From assembly GCA_003255065.1 (NCBI GenBank), contig QAOA01003589.1, positions 212,494 through 276,493 of the forward strand: DNA of 64,000 nt, written 5' to 3'. Made by a program: the position numbers and the translations under genes. Below, in pieces: positions 39,841-51,900 of the stretch. The number at the start of each line of letters is the position of its first letter. Positions within the stretch are counted from its first letter, which is position 1. The stretch comes from Cercis canadensis (lineage: Eukaryota > Streptophyta > Magnoliopsida > Fabales > Fabaceae). The notes beneath the pieces are model-generated. The model made no database searches, was not told the origin of the DNA, and saw nothing but the letters and a program-made list of their open reading frames with translations.

Positions 39841-40140
39841 AGATATAGTGACTCACCAGGAAACAATCTCGTCCCAAATACAGTGAAACCGAAGAAAAAT
39901 ATCCAACTCATATACAGAGATGAACCAAAACAGGGTCCCGGGCCCACCAGGAAAATGTCTCGTCCCAGATACTGTGATCTAGAAGAAAAATATTGTAGTC
40001 AGATACAAGGATGAACCGAAACAGAGTCCCGGGCCAGATATAGTGACTCACCAGTAAACTGTCCCGTCCCAGATACAGTGAACCACAAGAAAAATATCTG
40101 AGTCAGATACAGGGATGAACTGAAATAGGGTCCCGGGCCA
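39841..40140 (+). repeat. ~300-bp (three-monomer) segment present only in copy 1
   Basis: Copy 2 passes directly from the equivalent of 39840 to that of 40141, at about 53740-53741. The offset between copies changes here from 13900 to 13600. The segment is three monomers less about 13 bp, and it contains the shortened junction gggtcccgggcccaccagg near 39955. It is either a gain in copy 1 or a loss in copy 2 after the duplication. Confidence 0.8.
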
Positions 40141-41036
40141 GATATAGTGAGTCACCAGGAAAGAGTCTCGTCTCAGATACAGTGAACCATAAGAAAAAAA
40201 ATCTTACCCAGCTATAGGGATTAACCGAAAAAGGGTGCCGAGCTAGATATAGTGACTAACGTGGAAACAGTCCTGTCCCAAATAAAGTGAACTATAAGAA
40301 AAATATCAGACTTAAATGCAGGGATTAACCGAAACAGGGTTCTAGGCCAGATATAGTAACTCACCAGGAAACAGTCCCGTCACAAATACAGTGGACCACA
40401 GGAAAAATATACGAGTCAGAGACAGGGATGAACCGAAACAGGTCCCGGGCCATATATAGTGACTCATCAGCAAACAGTCTCGTCCTAGAGACAATGAATC
40501 ATAAGAAAAATATCTGAGTCAGATACAGGGATAAAACGAAACAGGGTCCCGGGCCATATATAGTGACTCACCAGGAAACAATCTCATCCCAAATACAGTG
40601 AAACACAAGAAAAATATCCGTCTTAAATACAAGGATGAACCAAAACAAGGTCCCAGGCCAGATATAGTAACTCACCAGGAAACACTCTCTTCCTAGATAT
40701 AGTTAATCATAAGAAAAATATCCGAGTCAGATACAGGGATGAACCGAAGCAGAGTCCCGGGACAGATATAGTGACTTACTAGGAAACAATCCTGTCCCAA
40801 ATACAGTGAAATACTAGAAAAATATTCGTCTTAAATATAGGGATGAACCAAGACAGGGTCCCGGGCCAGATATAATGACTCACTAGGAAACTGTCCCATC
40901 CCAGATACAGTGAACCCCAAGAAAATATCCGAGTCAGATACAGGGATAAACCAAAACAGGAACCCGGGCAAGAAATAGTGACTCACCAGTAAACAATCCC
41001 GTCCCAGATATAGTGAACTGTAAGAAAAATATTCGA

Positions 41037-42328
41037 CTCAGATATAGGGATGAACCTAAACAGGTTTCCGGGCTGGATATAGTGACTCACCAGGAAACTG
41101 TCCCGTCCCAGATAATGTGATCCAGAAGAAAAATACCCGAGTCAAATACAGTAATGAACCGAAATAGGATCCCGAGCTAGATATAGTGACTCTCGAGGAA
41201 ATAGTCCCGTGCTAGATAAAGTGAACCACAAGAAAAATATCTGAGTTGGATACAGTGATGAACCGAAACAGGATCCTAGGCCAGATATATTGACTTACCA
41301 GGAAACTGTCCCATCTCAGATACAATGAATCACAAGAAAAATATTCTAGTCAGATACAATGATGAACCGAAACAGAGTCCCAAGCCAGATATAGTGACTC
41401 AGTAGTAAATTGTCCCGTCCCAGATAAAGTAAACCACAAGAAAAATATTTGAGTCAGATACAGGGATGAACCGAAACAGGGTCTCGGGACAAATATAGTG
41501 ACTCACCTGGAAAGAGTCTCATATCAGATACAGTAAACCATAAGAAAAATATCTGATTTAGCTACATGGATGAACCGAAAAAGGGTCTCGAGCTAGATAT
41601 AGTGACTAACCTGAAAATAGTCCTGTCCCAAATACAGTGAACTACAAGAAAAATATCCGACTTAAATATAGGGATGAACCGAAATATGGTCCCAGGCCAG
41701 ATATAGTGACGCACCAAGAAACAGCCCCGTCCCAAATATAGTGAACCACAAGAAGAATATTCAACTTAAATACATGGATGAATCGAAACAGGGTCTTAGG
41801 CCAGATATAGTGAGTTATAAGGAAACTGTCTCGTCCTAAATACAATGAACCACCAGAAAAATATACAAGTCAGATAAAAGAATGAATAGAAATAGGGTAC
41901 CATGTCAGATATAATGACTCACCAGGAAACAATCCCGTCCCAAATACTGTGAAACACAAGAAAAATATCCATCTTAATTACAGGGATGAACGGAAACAGG
42001 GTCCTAGGCCATATATAGTGACTCACCAGGAAATAGTCCCGTCCCAAATACAGTGAACCACAAGAAGAATATCCAACTTAAATAGAGGGATGAACCGAAA
42101 CAGTGTCCTAGGCCGGATATAGTGACTTATCAAGAAACTCTCTCGTCCCAGATACAGTGAACCACAAGAAAATATACAAGTCAAATACTGGGATGAACCC
42201 AAAACTGGCCCCGGGATTGATATAATGACTCACCAGGAAATTGTCCCATCTAAGATACAGTGAACTACAAGAAAAATATCTTAGTCAGGTACATGGATGA
42301 AGCGAAACAGGGTCCCAGGCCAGATATA
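41037..42328 (+). repeat. Remaining family B satellite beyond the duplicated block
   Basis: Family B continues for about 12 monomers after the second copy has switched to family A. It ends at an abrupt off-register joint at 42328-42330, where ggccagatata is followed at once by gaaacagggatgaacc. About two thirds of a monomer is missing there. No gene is visible. Confidence 0.85.
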
Positions 42329-45300
42329 GAAACAGGGATGAACCGAAATAGGGTCTCGATCAAGATATAGTGACTCACGAGGAAAGAGTCTCGTCCTAGA
42401 AACAGGAAAACACAAGAAAAATATCCGAGTCAGAAAGAGGGATGAACCGAAATAGGGTCCCGGTCAAGATATACTGACTCACGAGGAAAGAGTCTCGTCC
42501 TAGAAACAGGACATAACAAGAAAAATATCCGAGTCAGAAACAGGGATGAACCAAAACAGGGTCCCGGTCCGAATATAGTGACTCACCAGGAAATAGTTTC
42601 GTCCTAGATACTGTAATCCACAAGAAAAATATCCGATTCAGAAAAAGGGATGAACCAAAATAAGGTCCCGAACCAAATATAGTGACTCACCTGGAAACTG
42701 TCCCGTCCAAGATACTATAATCCACAAGAAAAATATTCGAGTCAGAAACAGGGTCCCGGACCAAATATAGCGACTCAACAGGAAACTTTCCCAAGCCAGA
42801 TAGAGTGATCCACAAAAAAAATGTCCAAGTCAGAAACATGAATGAACCGAAACAGGGTCCCGGTCCAGATATAGTGACTTACCAGGAAACAGTCTCGTCC
42901 CAGATACAGGGAAAGAAAAGAAAAATATCCGAGTCAGAAAAAGGATAAACCGAAACAGGGTCCCGGTCCAGTTATAGTAAGTCACCAGGAAACAGTCCCG
43001 TCCTTGATACTGTAATCCTCAAGAAAAATATCTGATTCAGAAACAGGGATGAACCGAAAAAAGGTCCCGAACCAAATATAGTGACTCACCTGGAAACTGT
43101 CCCATCCCAGATACTATAATCCACAAGAAAAATATTCGAGTCAAAAACAGGGATTAAACGAAACAGGTTCCTCGAAGAGATATAGTGAGTCAGCAGGAAA
43201 CTGTCCCGTCCCAGATACTGTAATCCCTAAGAAAAATATCCGATTCAGAAATAGGAAAGAACCGAAACAAGGTCCCAAACCAAATATAGTGACTCACCTG
43301 GAAACTGTCCCGTCCAAGATACTATAATCCACAAGAAAAATATTCGAGTCAGAAACAAGGATGAACCGAAACAGGGTCCCGGACCAAATATAGTGACTCA
43401 ACAGGAAACTTTCCCGTCCCAGATAGAGTGATCCATAAAAAAAATATCCGAGTCAGAAATAGGAATGAACCGAAACAGGGTCCCGGTCCAGATATAGTGA
43501 CTTACCAGCAAACAGTCCCGTCCCAGATACAGGGAAAGAAAAGAAAAATATTCGAGTCAGAAACAGGGATGAACTAAAACAGGTTCTCGGACCAAATATA
43601 GGGACTCAACAGGAAACTTTCCCATTCCAGATAGAGTGATCCACAAAAAAAAATATCCGAGTCGGAAACAGGAATGAACTGAAACAGGGTCTCGGTCCAG
43701 ATATAGTGACTTACGAGGAAACAGTCCCGTCCCAGATAAAGGGAAAGAAAAGAAAAATATCCGACTTAGAAACAGGGATAAACCGAAACAGGGTCCAGGT
43801 ATAGTGAGTCACCAGGAAACAGTCCCGTCCTTGATACTATAATCCTCAAGAAAAATATCCGATTCAAAAACAGCGATGAAATGAAAAAAGGTCCCAAACC
43901 AAATATAGTGACTTACCTAGAAACTGCCCCATCCCAGATACTATAATCCACAAGAAAAATATTCGAGTCAGAAACAGGGATTAAACGAAACAGGTTCCTC
44001 GAAGAGATATAGTGAGTCAGCAGGAAACTGTCCCGTCCCAGATACTGTAATCCCCTAGAAAAATATCATATTCAGAAATAGGGATGAACCGAAACAAGGT
44101 CTCGAACCAAATATAATGACTCACCTGGAAACTGTCCCGTCCCAGATACTATAATCCACAAGAAAAATATTCGAGTCAGAAAGAATGTTGAACCGAAACA
44201 GGGTCCCGGACCAGATATAGTGACTCAACAACAAACGTTCCCGTCCCAGAGAGAGTGATCCACAAAAAAATATCTGAGTTAGAAACATGAACGAACCGAA
44301 ACAGGGTCCCGATCCAGATATAGTGACTCACCAGGAAACAGTCCCGTCCCAGATAAAAGGAAAGACAAGAAAAATATTCGAGTCAGAAACAGGGATGAAC
44401 CGAAATAGGATCCCGGTTAATATATAGTGACTCACGAGGAAACAGTCCCGTCCTAGATAAAGGAAAACACAAGAAAAATATCCGAGTCAGAAACAAAGAT
44501 AAACCGAAGCAGGGTCTTAGACCAGATATAGTGACTCACCAGGAAACTGTCCCGACCTAGATACTGCAATCCACAATTAAAATATCCGAGTCAGAAACAT
44601 GGATGAACCGAAACAGGGTGCTGGACCAGATATAATGATTCACCAAGAAACAGTCCCGTCCTAGATACAGGGAAAGACAAGAAAAATATCTGAGTCAGAA
44701 ACCGGGATAAAACGAAACAGGGTCCCGGTCGAGATATAGTGACTCACCAGAAAACAGTCCCGTCCCAGATACAGTTATCCACAAGAAAAATATCCGAGTC
44801 CGAAACAGGGATAAACCGAAACAGGGTCTCGGTCCAGATATAGTGACTCACCAGGAAACAGTTCCGTCCCATATACTGTAATCAACAAGAAAAATATCCG
44901 ATTCAGAAATAGGAAAGAACCGAAACAAGGTCCCAAACCAAATATAGTGACTCACCTGGAAACTATACTATAATCCACAAGAAAAATATTCGAGTCAGAA
45001 ACAAGGATGAACCGAAACAGGGTCCCGGACCAAATATAGTGACTCAACAGGAAACTTTCCCGTCCCAGATAGAGTGATCCATAAAAAAAAATATCCGAGT
45101 CAGAAATAGGAATGAACCGAAACAGGTTCCCGGTCCAAATATAGTGACTTAGCAGGAAACAGTCCCGTCCCAGATACAGGGAAAGAAAAGAAAAATATTC
45201 CAGTCAGAAACAGGGATGAACCGAAACAGGGTCCCGGTCCAGGTATAGTGAGTCACCAGGAAACAGTCCCGTCCTTGATACTGTAATCCTCAAGAAAAAT

Positions 45301-45900
45301 ATCCGATTCAGAAACAGGGATGAACCGAAAAAAGGTGCCGAACCAAATATAGTGACTCACCTGGAAATTGTCCCATCCCAGATACTATAATCCACAAGAA
45401 AAATATCAGAGTCAGAAACCGGGATAAAACCAAACAGGGTCCCGGTCCAGATATAGTGACTCACCAGGAAACAGTCCAGTCCCAGATACAGTGATCCACA
45501 AGAAAAATATCCGAGTCTGAAACAGAGATGAACCGAAACAGGGTCCCGGTCCATATATAGTGACTCCCCAGGAAACAGTTTCGTCCCATATACTATCATC
45601 CACAAGAAAAATATCCGATTCAGAAATAGAGATGAACCGAAACAAGGTCCTGAACCAAATATAGTGACTCACCTGGAAACTGTCCCGTCCAAGACACTAT
45701 AATCCACAAAAAAAATATTCGAGTCAGAAACAGGGATGAACTGAAACAGGTTCCCGGACCAAATATAGGGACTCAACAGGAAACTTTCCCTTTCCAGATA
45801 GAGTGATCCACAAAAAAAAATATCCGAGTCGGAAACAGGAATGAACTGAAACAGGGTCTCGGTCCAGATATAGTGACTTACGAGGAAACAGTCCCGTCCC
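42329..45900 (+). repeat. Satellite array, family A, between the duplicated blocks
   Basis: Family A monomers with the n-to-m order return, including h-type (ttcctcgaagagatatag near 43170 and 44000) and i-type copies. The marker at 44574 lies 1549 bp before that at 46123: 15 monomers less a 12-bp loss near 44955. A ~2.17-kb internal repeat is visible, since the rare pair gtcggaaacaggaatgaac and gtgacttacgagg occurs at about 43661 and 45828. No gene is visible. Confidence 0.93.
42746..42753 (+). repeat. 16-bp deletion site in a shortened (~88-bp) monomer
   Basis: gtcagaaacaggg joins directly to tcccggacc in a d-type monomer. The monomer type differs from the other deletion sites, which suggests an independent event. 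Confidence 0.85.
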
Positions 45901-48900
45901 AGGTACAGGGAAAGACAAGAAAAATATTCGAGTCAGAAACAGAGATGACCGAAATAGGGTCCCGGTTAAGATATAGTGACTCACGAGGAAACAGTCCCAT
46001 CCTAGATAAAGGAAAACACAAGAAAAATATCCCAGTCAGTAACAAGGATGAACCGAAACAGGGTCCTAGACCAAATATAGTGACTCACCAGGAAACTGCC
46101 CCGGCCTAGATACTCTAATCCATAATTAAGATATCCGAATCAGAAATAGGGATGAACCAAAATAGGTTGCTGGACCAGATATAGTGACTTACCAGGAAAC
46201 TGTACCGTCCCTGATACTGTAATCCACAAGAAAAAATATAAGTCGGAAACAGGGATGAACCGAAACAGGGTCCCGGACCATATATAGTGACTCACCAGGA
46301 TTCAATCCCGTCCTAGATAGAGAGATCCACAAGAAAAATATCCGAGTCAGAAACAGTGATGAACCGAAATAGGGTCGCGGTCCAGATATAGTGACTCACC
46401 ATGAAACTGTCCCGTTCCAAATACTGTAATCCACAAGAAAAATATCTGAGTCAGAAACAGAGATGAACTGAAACTGGGTCCCGGACCAGATATAATGACT
46501 CACCAGGAATTAGTCCCGTCCCAGATAGAGAGATCCATAAGAGAATTATCTGAGTCAGAAACAAGGATGAATAGAAACCAAGTCCTGAACCAGATATAGT
46601 GACTTACCAGAAAGTAGTCCCGTCCCATATACAGGGAAAGACAAGAAAAATATCCGAGTCAGAAATAGGGATGAACCGAAACAGGGTCTCGGACCAAAAA
46701 TAGTGACTCACCAGGAAACTGTCTCGTCCCAGATAGAGTGAAAGATAAGAAAAATATCCGAGTCAGAAACAGGGATGAACCGAAACAGGGTCCCGGTCCA
46801 AATATATTGACCAACCAGAAAATTGTCCCGTCTCAGATACAATGATCTATAAGAAAAATATTTGAGTCATAAACAGGGATGAGTCGAAACAGGATCTCGG
46901 TCCAAATATAAAGACTCAGTAGGAAACAGTCCCGTCCCAGATATAGTGATCCAGAAGAAAAATATCCGAGTCAAATATAAGGATCAACCGAAAAAAAGTC
47001 CCATTCCATATATAGTTACTCACCAGGAAACAGTCCCGTGCTAGATACAGGAAAACACAAGAAAAATATCCGAGTCAGATATAGGGATGAACCGAAATAG
47101 GGTCTTGGTCCAGATATAATGACTCACCAGAAAACAGTCCCGTCCTTAATATAGGCAACCACAAGAAAAATATCCCAGTCAAACACGTGGATGAACCGAA
47201 ACAGGGTCACGGGCCAGACATAGTGACTCACCAGGAAATAGTCCCATCCTAGATACAGTGAACCACAAGAAAAATATCTAAACCAGATAAATGGATTAAC
47301 AGAAGCAGGGTCATGGGCCAGACATAATGACTCACCAGGAAACAGTCCCGTTCCAAATACAGTGAATCATAAGAAAAATATCCGAGTCAGATACATGCAT
47401 GACCCGAAACAGGGTTACGGGCTAGATATAATGACTCACCAGGAAATAGTGCCGTCCTAGATACAGTGAACCATAAGAAAAATATCCGAGTCAGATACAT
47501 GGATGAACCAAAACAGGGTCACGGGCCAGACATAGTGACTCACCAGTAAACAGTCTCGTCCCAGATACAGTGAACCACAAGAAAAATATCGGAGGAAGAT
47601 ATATGGATAAACCGAAATCGGGTCATGGGCCAGACATATTGACTCACCAGGAAACAGTCGCGTCCCAGATACAGTGATCAACAAGAAAAATATCTGTGTC
47701 AGAAATAGGGATGAACCGAAACAAGGTCTCAGTCCAGATATAGTGACTCACCAGGAAATAATATCGTCCTTTATACAGGGAAACACAAGAAAAATATCCG
47801 AGTCAGAAACATGGATGAACCGAAACAGAGTCCCGGTCCAGATATAGTCACCAACCAGAAAATTGTTCAGTCCTAGATACAGTGATCGACAAGAAAAATA
47901 TTTAAGTCAAAAACAGGGATGAACCAAAACAGTATCCCAATCCAGATATAGTGACTCACTAAGAAATAGTCTCATCCCAGATATAGTGGTCTAGAAGAAA
48001 AATATCCGAGTCAGAAACAAGGATCAACCGAAAAATGGTCCCGGTCCATATATAGTGACTCATAAGTAAACAGTCCCGTCCTAGATACAAGAAAACAAAA
48101 GAATAATATCCGAGTCAGATACAGAGATGAACCGAAACAGGGTTCTGGTCCAGATATAGTGACTCACCAGGAAACAGTCCCTTCCTTGATATAAGGAACC
48201 ACAAGAAAATATTCGAGTTAAATTCAAGGATGAATCGAAACAGTTTCCATGGCCAGATATAGTGACTCACCAAGAAACTGTCCCGTCCTAGATATAGGGA
48301 ACCAAAAGAAAAATATTCGAGTTAGATACAGGGTTGAACCGAAACAGGGTCTCAGTCCAGATATAGTGACTCAATAGGAAATAATATTGTCCTTGATACA
48401 GGGAAAGACAAGAAAAATATGCGAGTCAGAAACAGGGATGAACCGAAACAGGGTCTCGGTCCAGATATAGTGACCAACCAAGAAATTGTCCCGTCCCAGA
48501 TACAATGATCGACAAGAAAAATATTTAAGTCATAAACAGGGATGAACCGAAACAGGATCCTGGTCCAGATATAGTGACTCACTAGGAAACAATCTCGTCC
48601 CAGATATAGTGATCTAGAAGAAAAATATCCGAGTCAGAAACAAGGATCAATCGAAAAAGGTCCCGGTCCATATATAGTGACTCACTAGGAAACAGTCCCG
48701 TCCCAGATACAGTGAACCACAAGAAAAATATCCGAGCCAGATACATGGATGAAACGAAACAGGGTCATGGGCCAGACATAATGACTCACCAAGAAACAGT
48801 CCCGTCCCAGATACAGTGAACCACAAGAAAAATATTCGAGGCAGATTTATGGATAAACCGAAACAGGGTCATAGGCCAGACATAGTGACTCACCAGGAAA

Positions 48901-51900
48901 CAGTCTCGTCTGATATACAGTGATCAACAAGAAAAATATCCGTGTCAGAAAAAGGGATAAACCGAAACAAGGTCTCGGTCCAGATATAGTGACTCACCAG
49001 GAAACTGTCCCTTCCCAGATATAGTGATCCACAAGAAAAATATCCTAGTTAGAAACAGGTATGAACCAAAACAGGGTCCCGGTCCAAATATTTTGACTCA
49101 CCAGGAAACAGTCCTATCCCAGATACAGTGATCCAGAAGAAAAATATTCTAGTCAGAAATAGGGTCCCAGTCAAGATGTAGTGACTCACCAAGAAATAAT
49201 CCCGTCCCAGATACAGGGAAAAATAAGAAAAATATTCGAGTCAGAAACAGGGATGAACCGAAATAGGGTCTCAGGCCAGATATAGTGACTCAACAGGAAA
49301 CAGTCCTGTCCCAAATACAGTGAACCACAAGAAGAATATCCAACTTAAATAAAGGGAAGAACCGAAACATGGTGCTAGGCCAGATATAGTGACTTATAAG
49401 GAAATTGTCTCGTCCTAGATACAGTGAACTACAAGAAAAATATCTGAGTCAGATACAGGGATGAACCGAAACAGGGTCCCAGGCTAAATATAGTGACTCA
49501 CCAGGAACAGTCTCGTCCCAGATACAGTGAATCATAATAAAAATATTCGACTCAGATACAGGGACGAACTGAAACAGGGTCCCGGAACATATATAGTGAC
49601 TCGCTAGGAAATAGTCTCGTCCCAGATATAGTGAATCATAAGAAAAATATCTGAGTCAGATACAGGGATGAATCGAAACAATGTCTCGGGCCAGATATAG
49701 TGACTCACCAAGAAACCGTCCCGTCCCAGATTCTGTGAATCATAAGAAAAATATCCGAGTCAGATACAGGGATGAACCAAAACAAGTTCCCGGGCCAAAT
49801 ATAGTGTCACAATAGGAAAGAATCCTGTCCCAAATACAGTGAAATACAAGAAAAATATTAGTCTTAAATGCATGGATGAACCGAAACAGGGTCTCGGGCT
49901 AGATATAATGACTCACCAGGAAACTATCCCGTGCCAGATACAGTGAGCCCCAAGAAAAATATTCCTTGTCAGATAAATGGATAAATCGAAATAGCTTCCC
50001 AGCCCATATATAGTAACTCACCAAGAAATAGTCCCGTCCCAGATATAGTGAACTATAAGAAAAAGATCAAACTTAGATACAGAGATGAAACAAAACAGGG
50101 TCCCTGGCAAGATATAGTGACTCAACAGGAAACTGTCCCGTCCCAGATATCGTGATACAGAAGAAAAATATTTGAGTTAAATACAATGATGAACCGAAAC
50201 TGGATCCCGGGCCAGATATAGTGACTCCCCAGGAAATAGTCCCGTGGTAGATAAAGTGAACAACAAGAAAAATATTCGATTAAGATACAGGGACGAACCG
50301 AAACAGGATCCTAGGCCAGATATAGTGACTCCCCAGAAAATTGTCCTTTCCAAGATACTGTGAACCACAAGAAAAATATCCGAGTCAGATATAGGGATAA
50401 ACCGAAACAGGGTCCCGAGCCATATATAGTGACTCAACAGGAAACAGTCCCGTCCATATATAGTAAACGTAAGAAAAATATCCAACTCAAATGTAGGGAT
50501 AAACCTAAACAGGTTCCCGGGCTAGATATAGTGACTCAATAGGAAACTGTCTCGGCCCTGATAATGTGATCCAGAAGAAAAATATCCAAGTCAAATACAG
50601 TGATGAACCGAAACAAGATCCCGAGCCAGATATAGTGACTCACCAGGAAACATTCTCATCCTAGATATATTGAACCGTAAGAAAAATATTCGACTCAGAT
50701 ATAGGGATGAACATAAACAAGTTCCCAGGCTAGATATAATAACTCACCAGGAAATTGTCCCGTCCCAGATACTGTGATTTAGAAGAAAAATATCCAAGTC
50801 AAATACAGTGATGAACCGAAACTGGATCCCGGGCCAAATATAGTGACTCACCAGGAAACAGTCCCGTGCTAGATAAAGTGAACCACAAGAAAAATATCCA
50901 AGTTAGATACGGGGATGAACAAAAATAGGATCCTATGCCAGATAAAGGGACTCCCTAGAAAACTGTCCCTTCCCAGATATAGTGAACCCCAAGAAAAATA
51001 TCTGAGTCACATACAGGGAAAAACCGAAACAAGGTCCCAGGCCAGAGATAGTGACTCACCAGGAAAGAGTCTTATCCCAGATATAGTGAACCGTAAGAAA
51101 AATATCTAACTCAGATATAGGGTTGAACCTAAACAAGTTCCCGGACTAGATATAGTGACTCAACAGGAAACAGTCCTGTCCCTGATATTGTGATCCAGAA
51201 GAAAAATATCCGAGTCAAATACAGTGATAAACCGAAACAGGATCCCGGGCCTGATATAGTGACTCACCAGGAAACAGTCACGTGCTACATAGAGTGAACC
51301 ATAAGAAAAATATCCGAGTTGGATACATGGATGAACTGAAACAACATCCTAGGCCAGATATAGTGACTCACCAGGAAACTGTCTAAGATACAGTGAACCA
51401 TAAGAAAAATATTCAAGTCAGATACAAGGATGAACCAAAACAAAGTCCCGGGCCAGATATAGTGACTCACCAAAAACTGTCCCGTCCCATATACAGTGAA
51501 CCACAAGATAAATATCTGAGTTAGATACAGAGATGAACCGAAATAGGGTGCCGAGCCAGATATAGTGACTCACAATAAAAGAGTCTCGTCTCTGATACAG
51601 TGAACCATAAGAAAATTATCTGACTCAGCTACAGGGATGAACTGAAAAAAGGTCCCGAGGTAGATATAGTGACTAACTTGGAAACAGTCCTGTCCTAAAT
51701 ACATTGAACTACAAGAAAAATATCTGACTTAAATACAGGTATGAAATGAAACAGGGGCCCAGGCTAGATATAGTGACTCATCAGGAAACAGTCCCATTCC
51801 AAAAACTGTGATTCAGAAGAAAAATATGCGAGTTAAATACAGTGATGAACCGAAACTGGATCCCGGGCCAGATATAGTGACTCTCCAGGAAACTGTCCCC

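Larger units (their letters stand above)
31976..41036 (+). repeat. Large duplicated block, copy 1 (9061 bp)
   Basis: This block matches 45901-54636 almost base for base. The offset is 13925 bp at its start, about 13906 near 36.5 kb, 13900 near 38.5 kb and 13600 after 40.1 kb. Private changes are shared, such as a one-base loss giving gatgaccgaaat (tgacc at 32021 and 45946). Sampled stretches differ at only about 1-3 sites per 120 bases, far fewer than neighbouring monomers do. The first ~3.4 kb (31976-35400) mixes family A monomers with a gtcatgggccagacatag variant. From about 35.4 kb family B is uniform. No gene is visible. The left edge is where copies 1 and 2 begin to agree, at aggtacaggg. 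Confidence 0.88.
35401..42328 (+). repeat. Satellite family B (divergent ~104-bp monomer)
   Basis: The monomer length is unchanged at 104 bp, but a set of linked changes marks these copies. They have gtcagatacaggg instead of gtcagaaacaggg, tcccgggccagatatag instead of tcccggtccagatatag, and cagtgaaccacaag instead of cagtgatccacaag. The change ggtcc to gggcc often makes cccggg. Variants with agtcaaatacagtgatg and aggatcccgggcc alternate with the main form, so family B has its own internal order. The aaacaggg direct repeat that breeds 16-bp deletions in family A is altered (tacaggg). The caattaaaat marker monomer is absent throughout. Confidence 0.85.
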
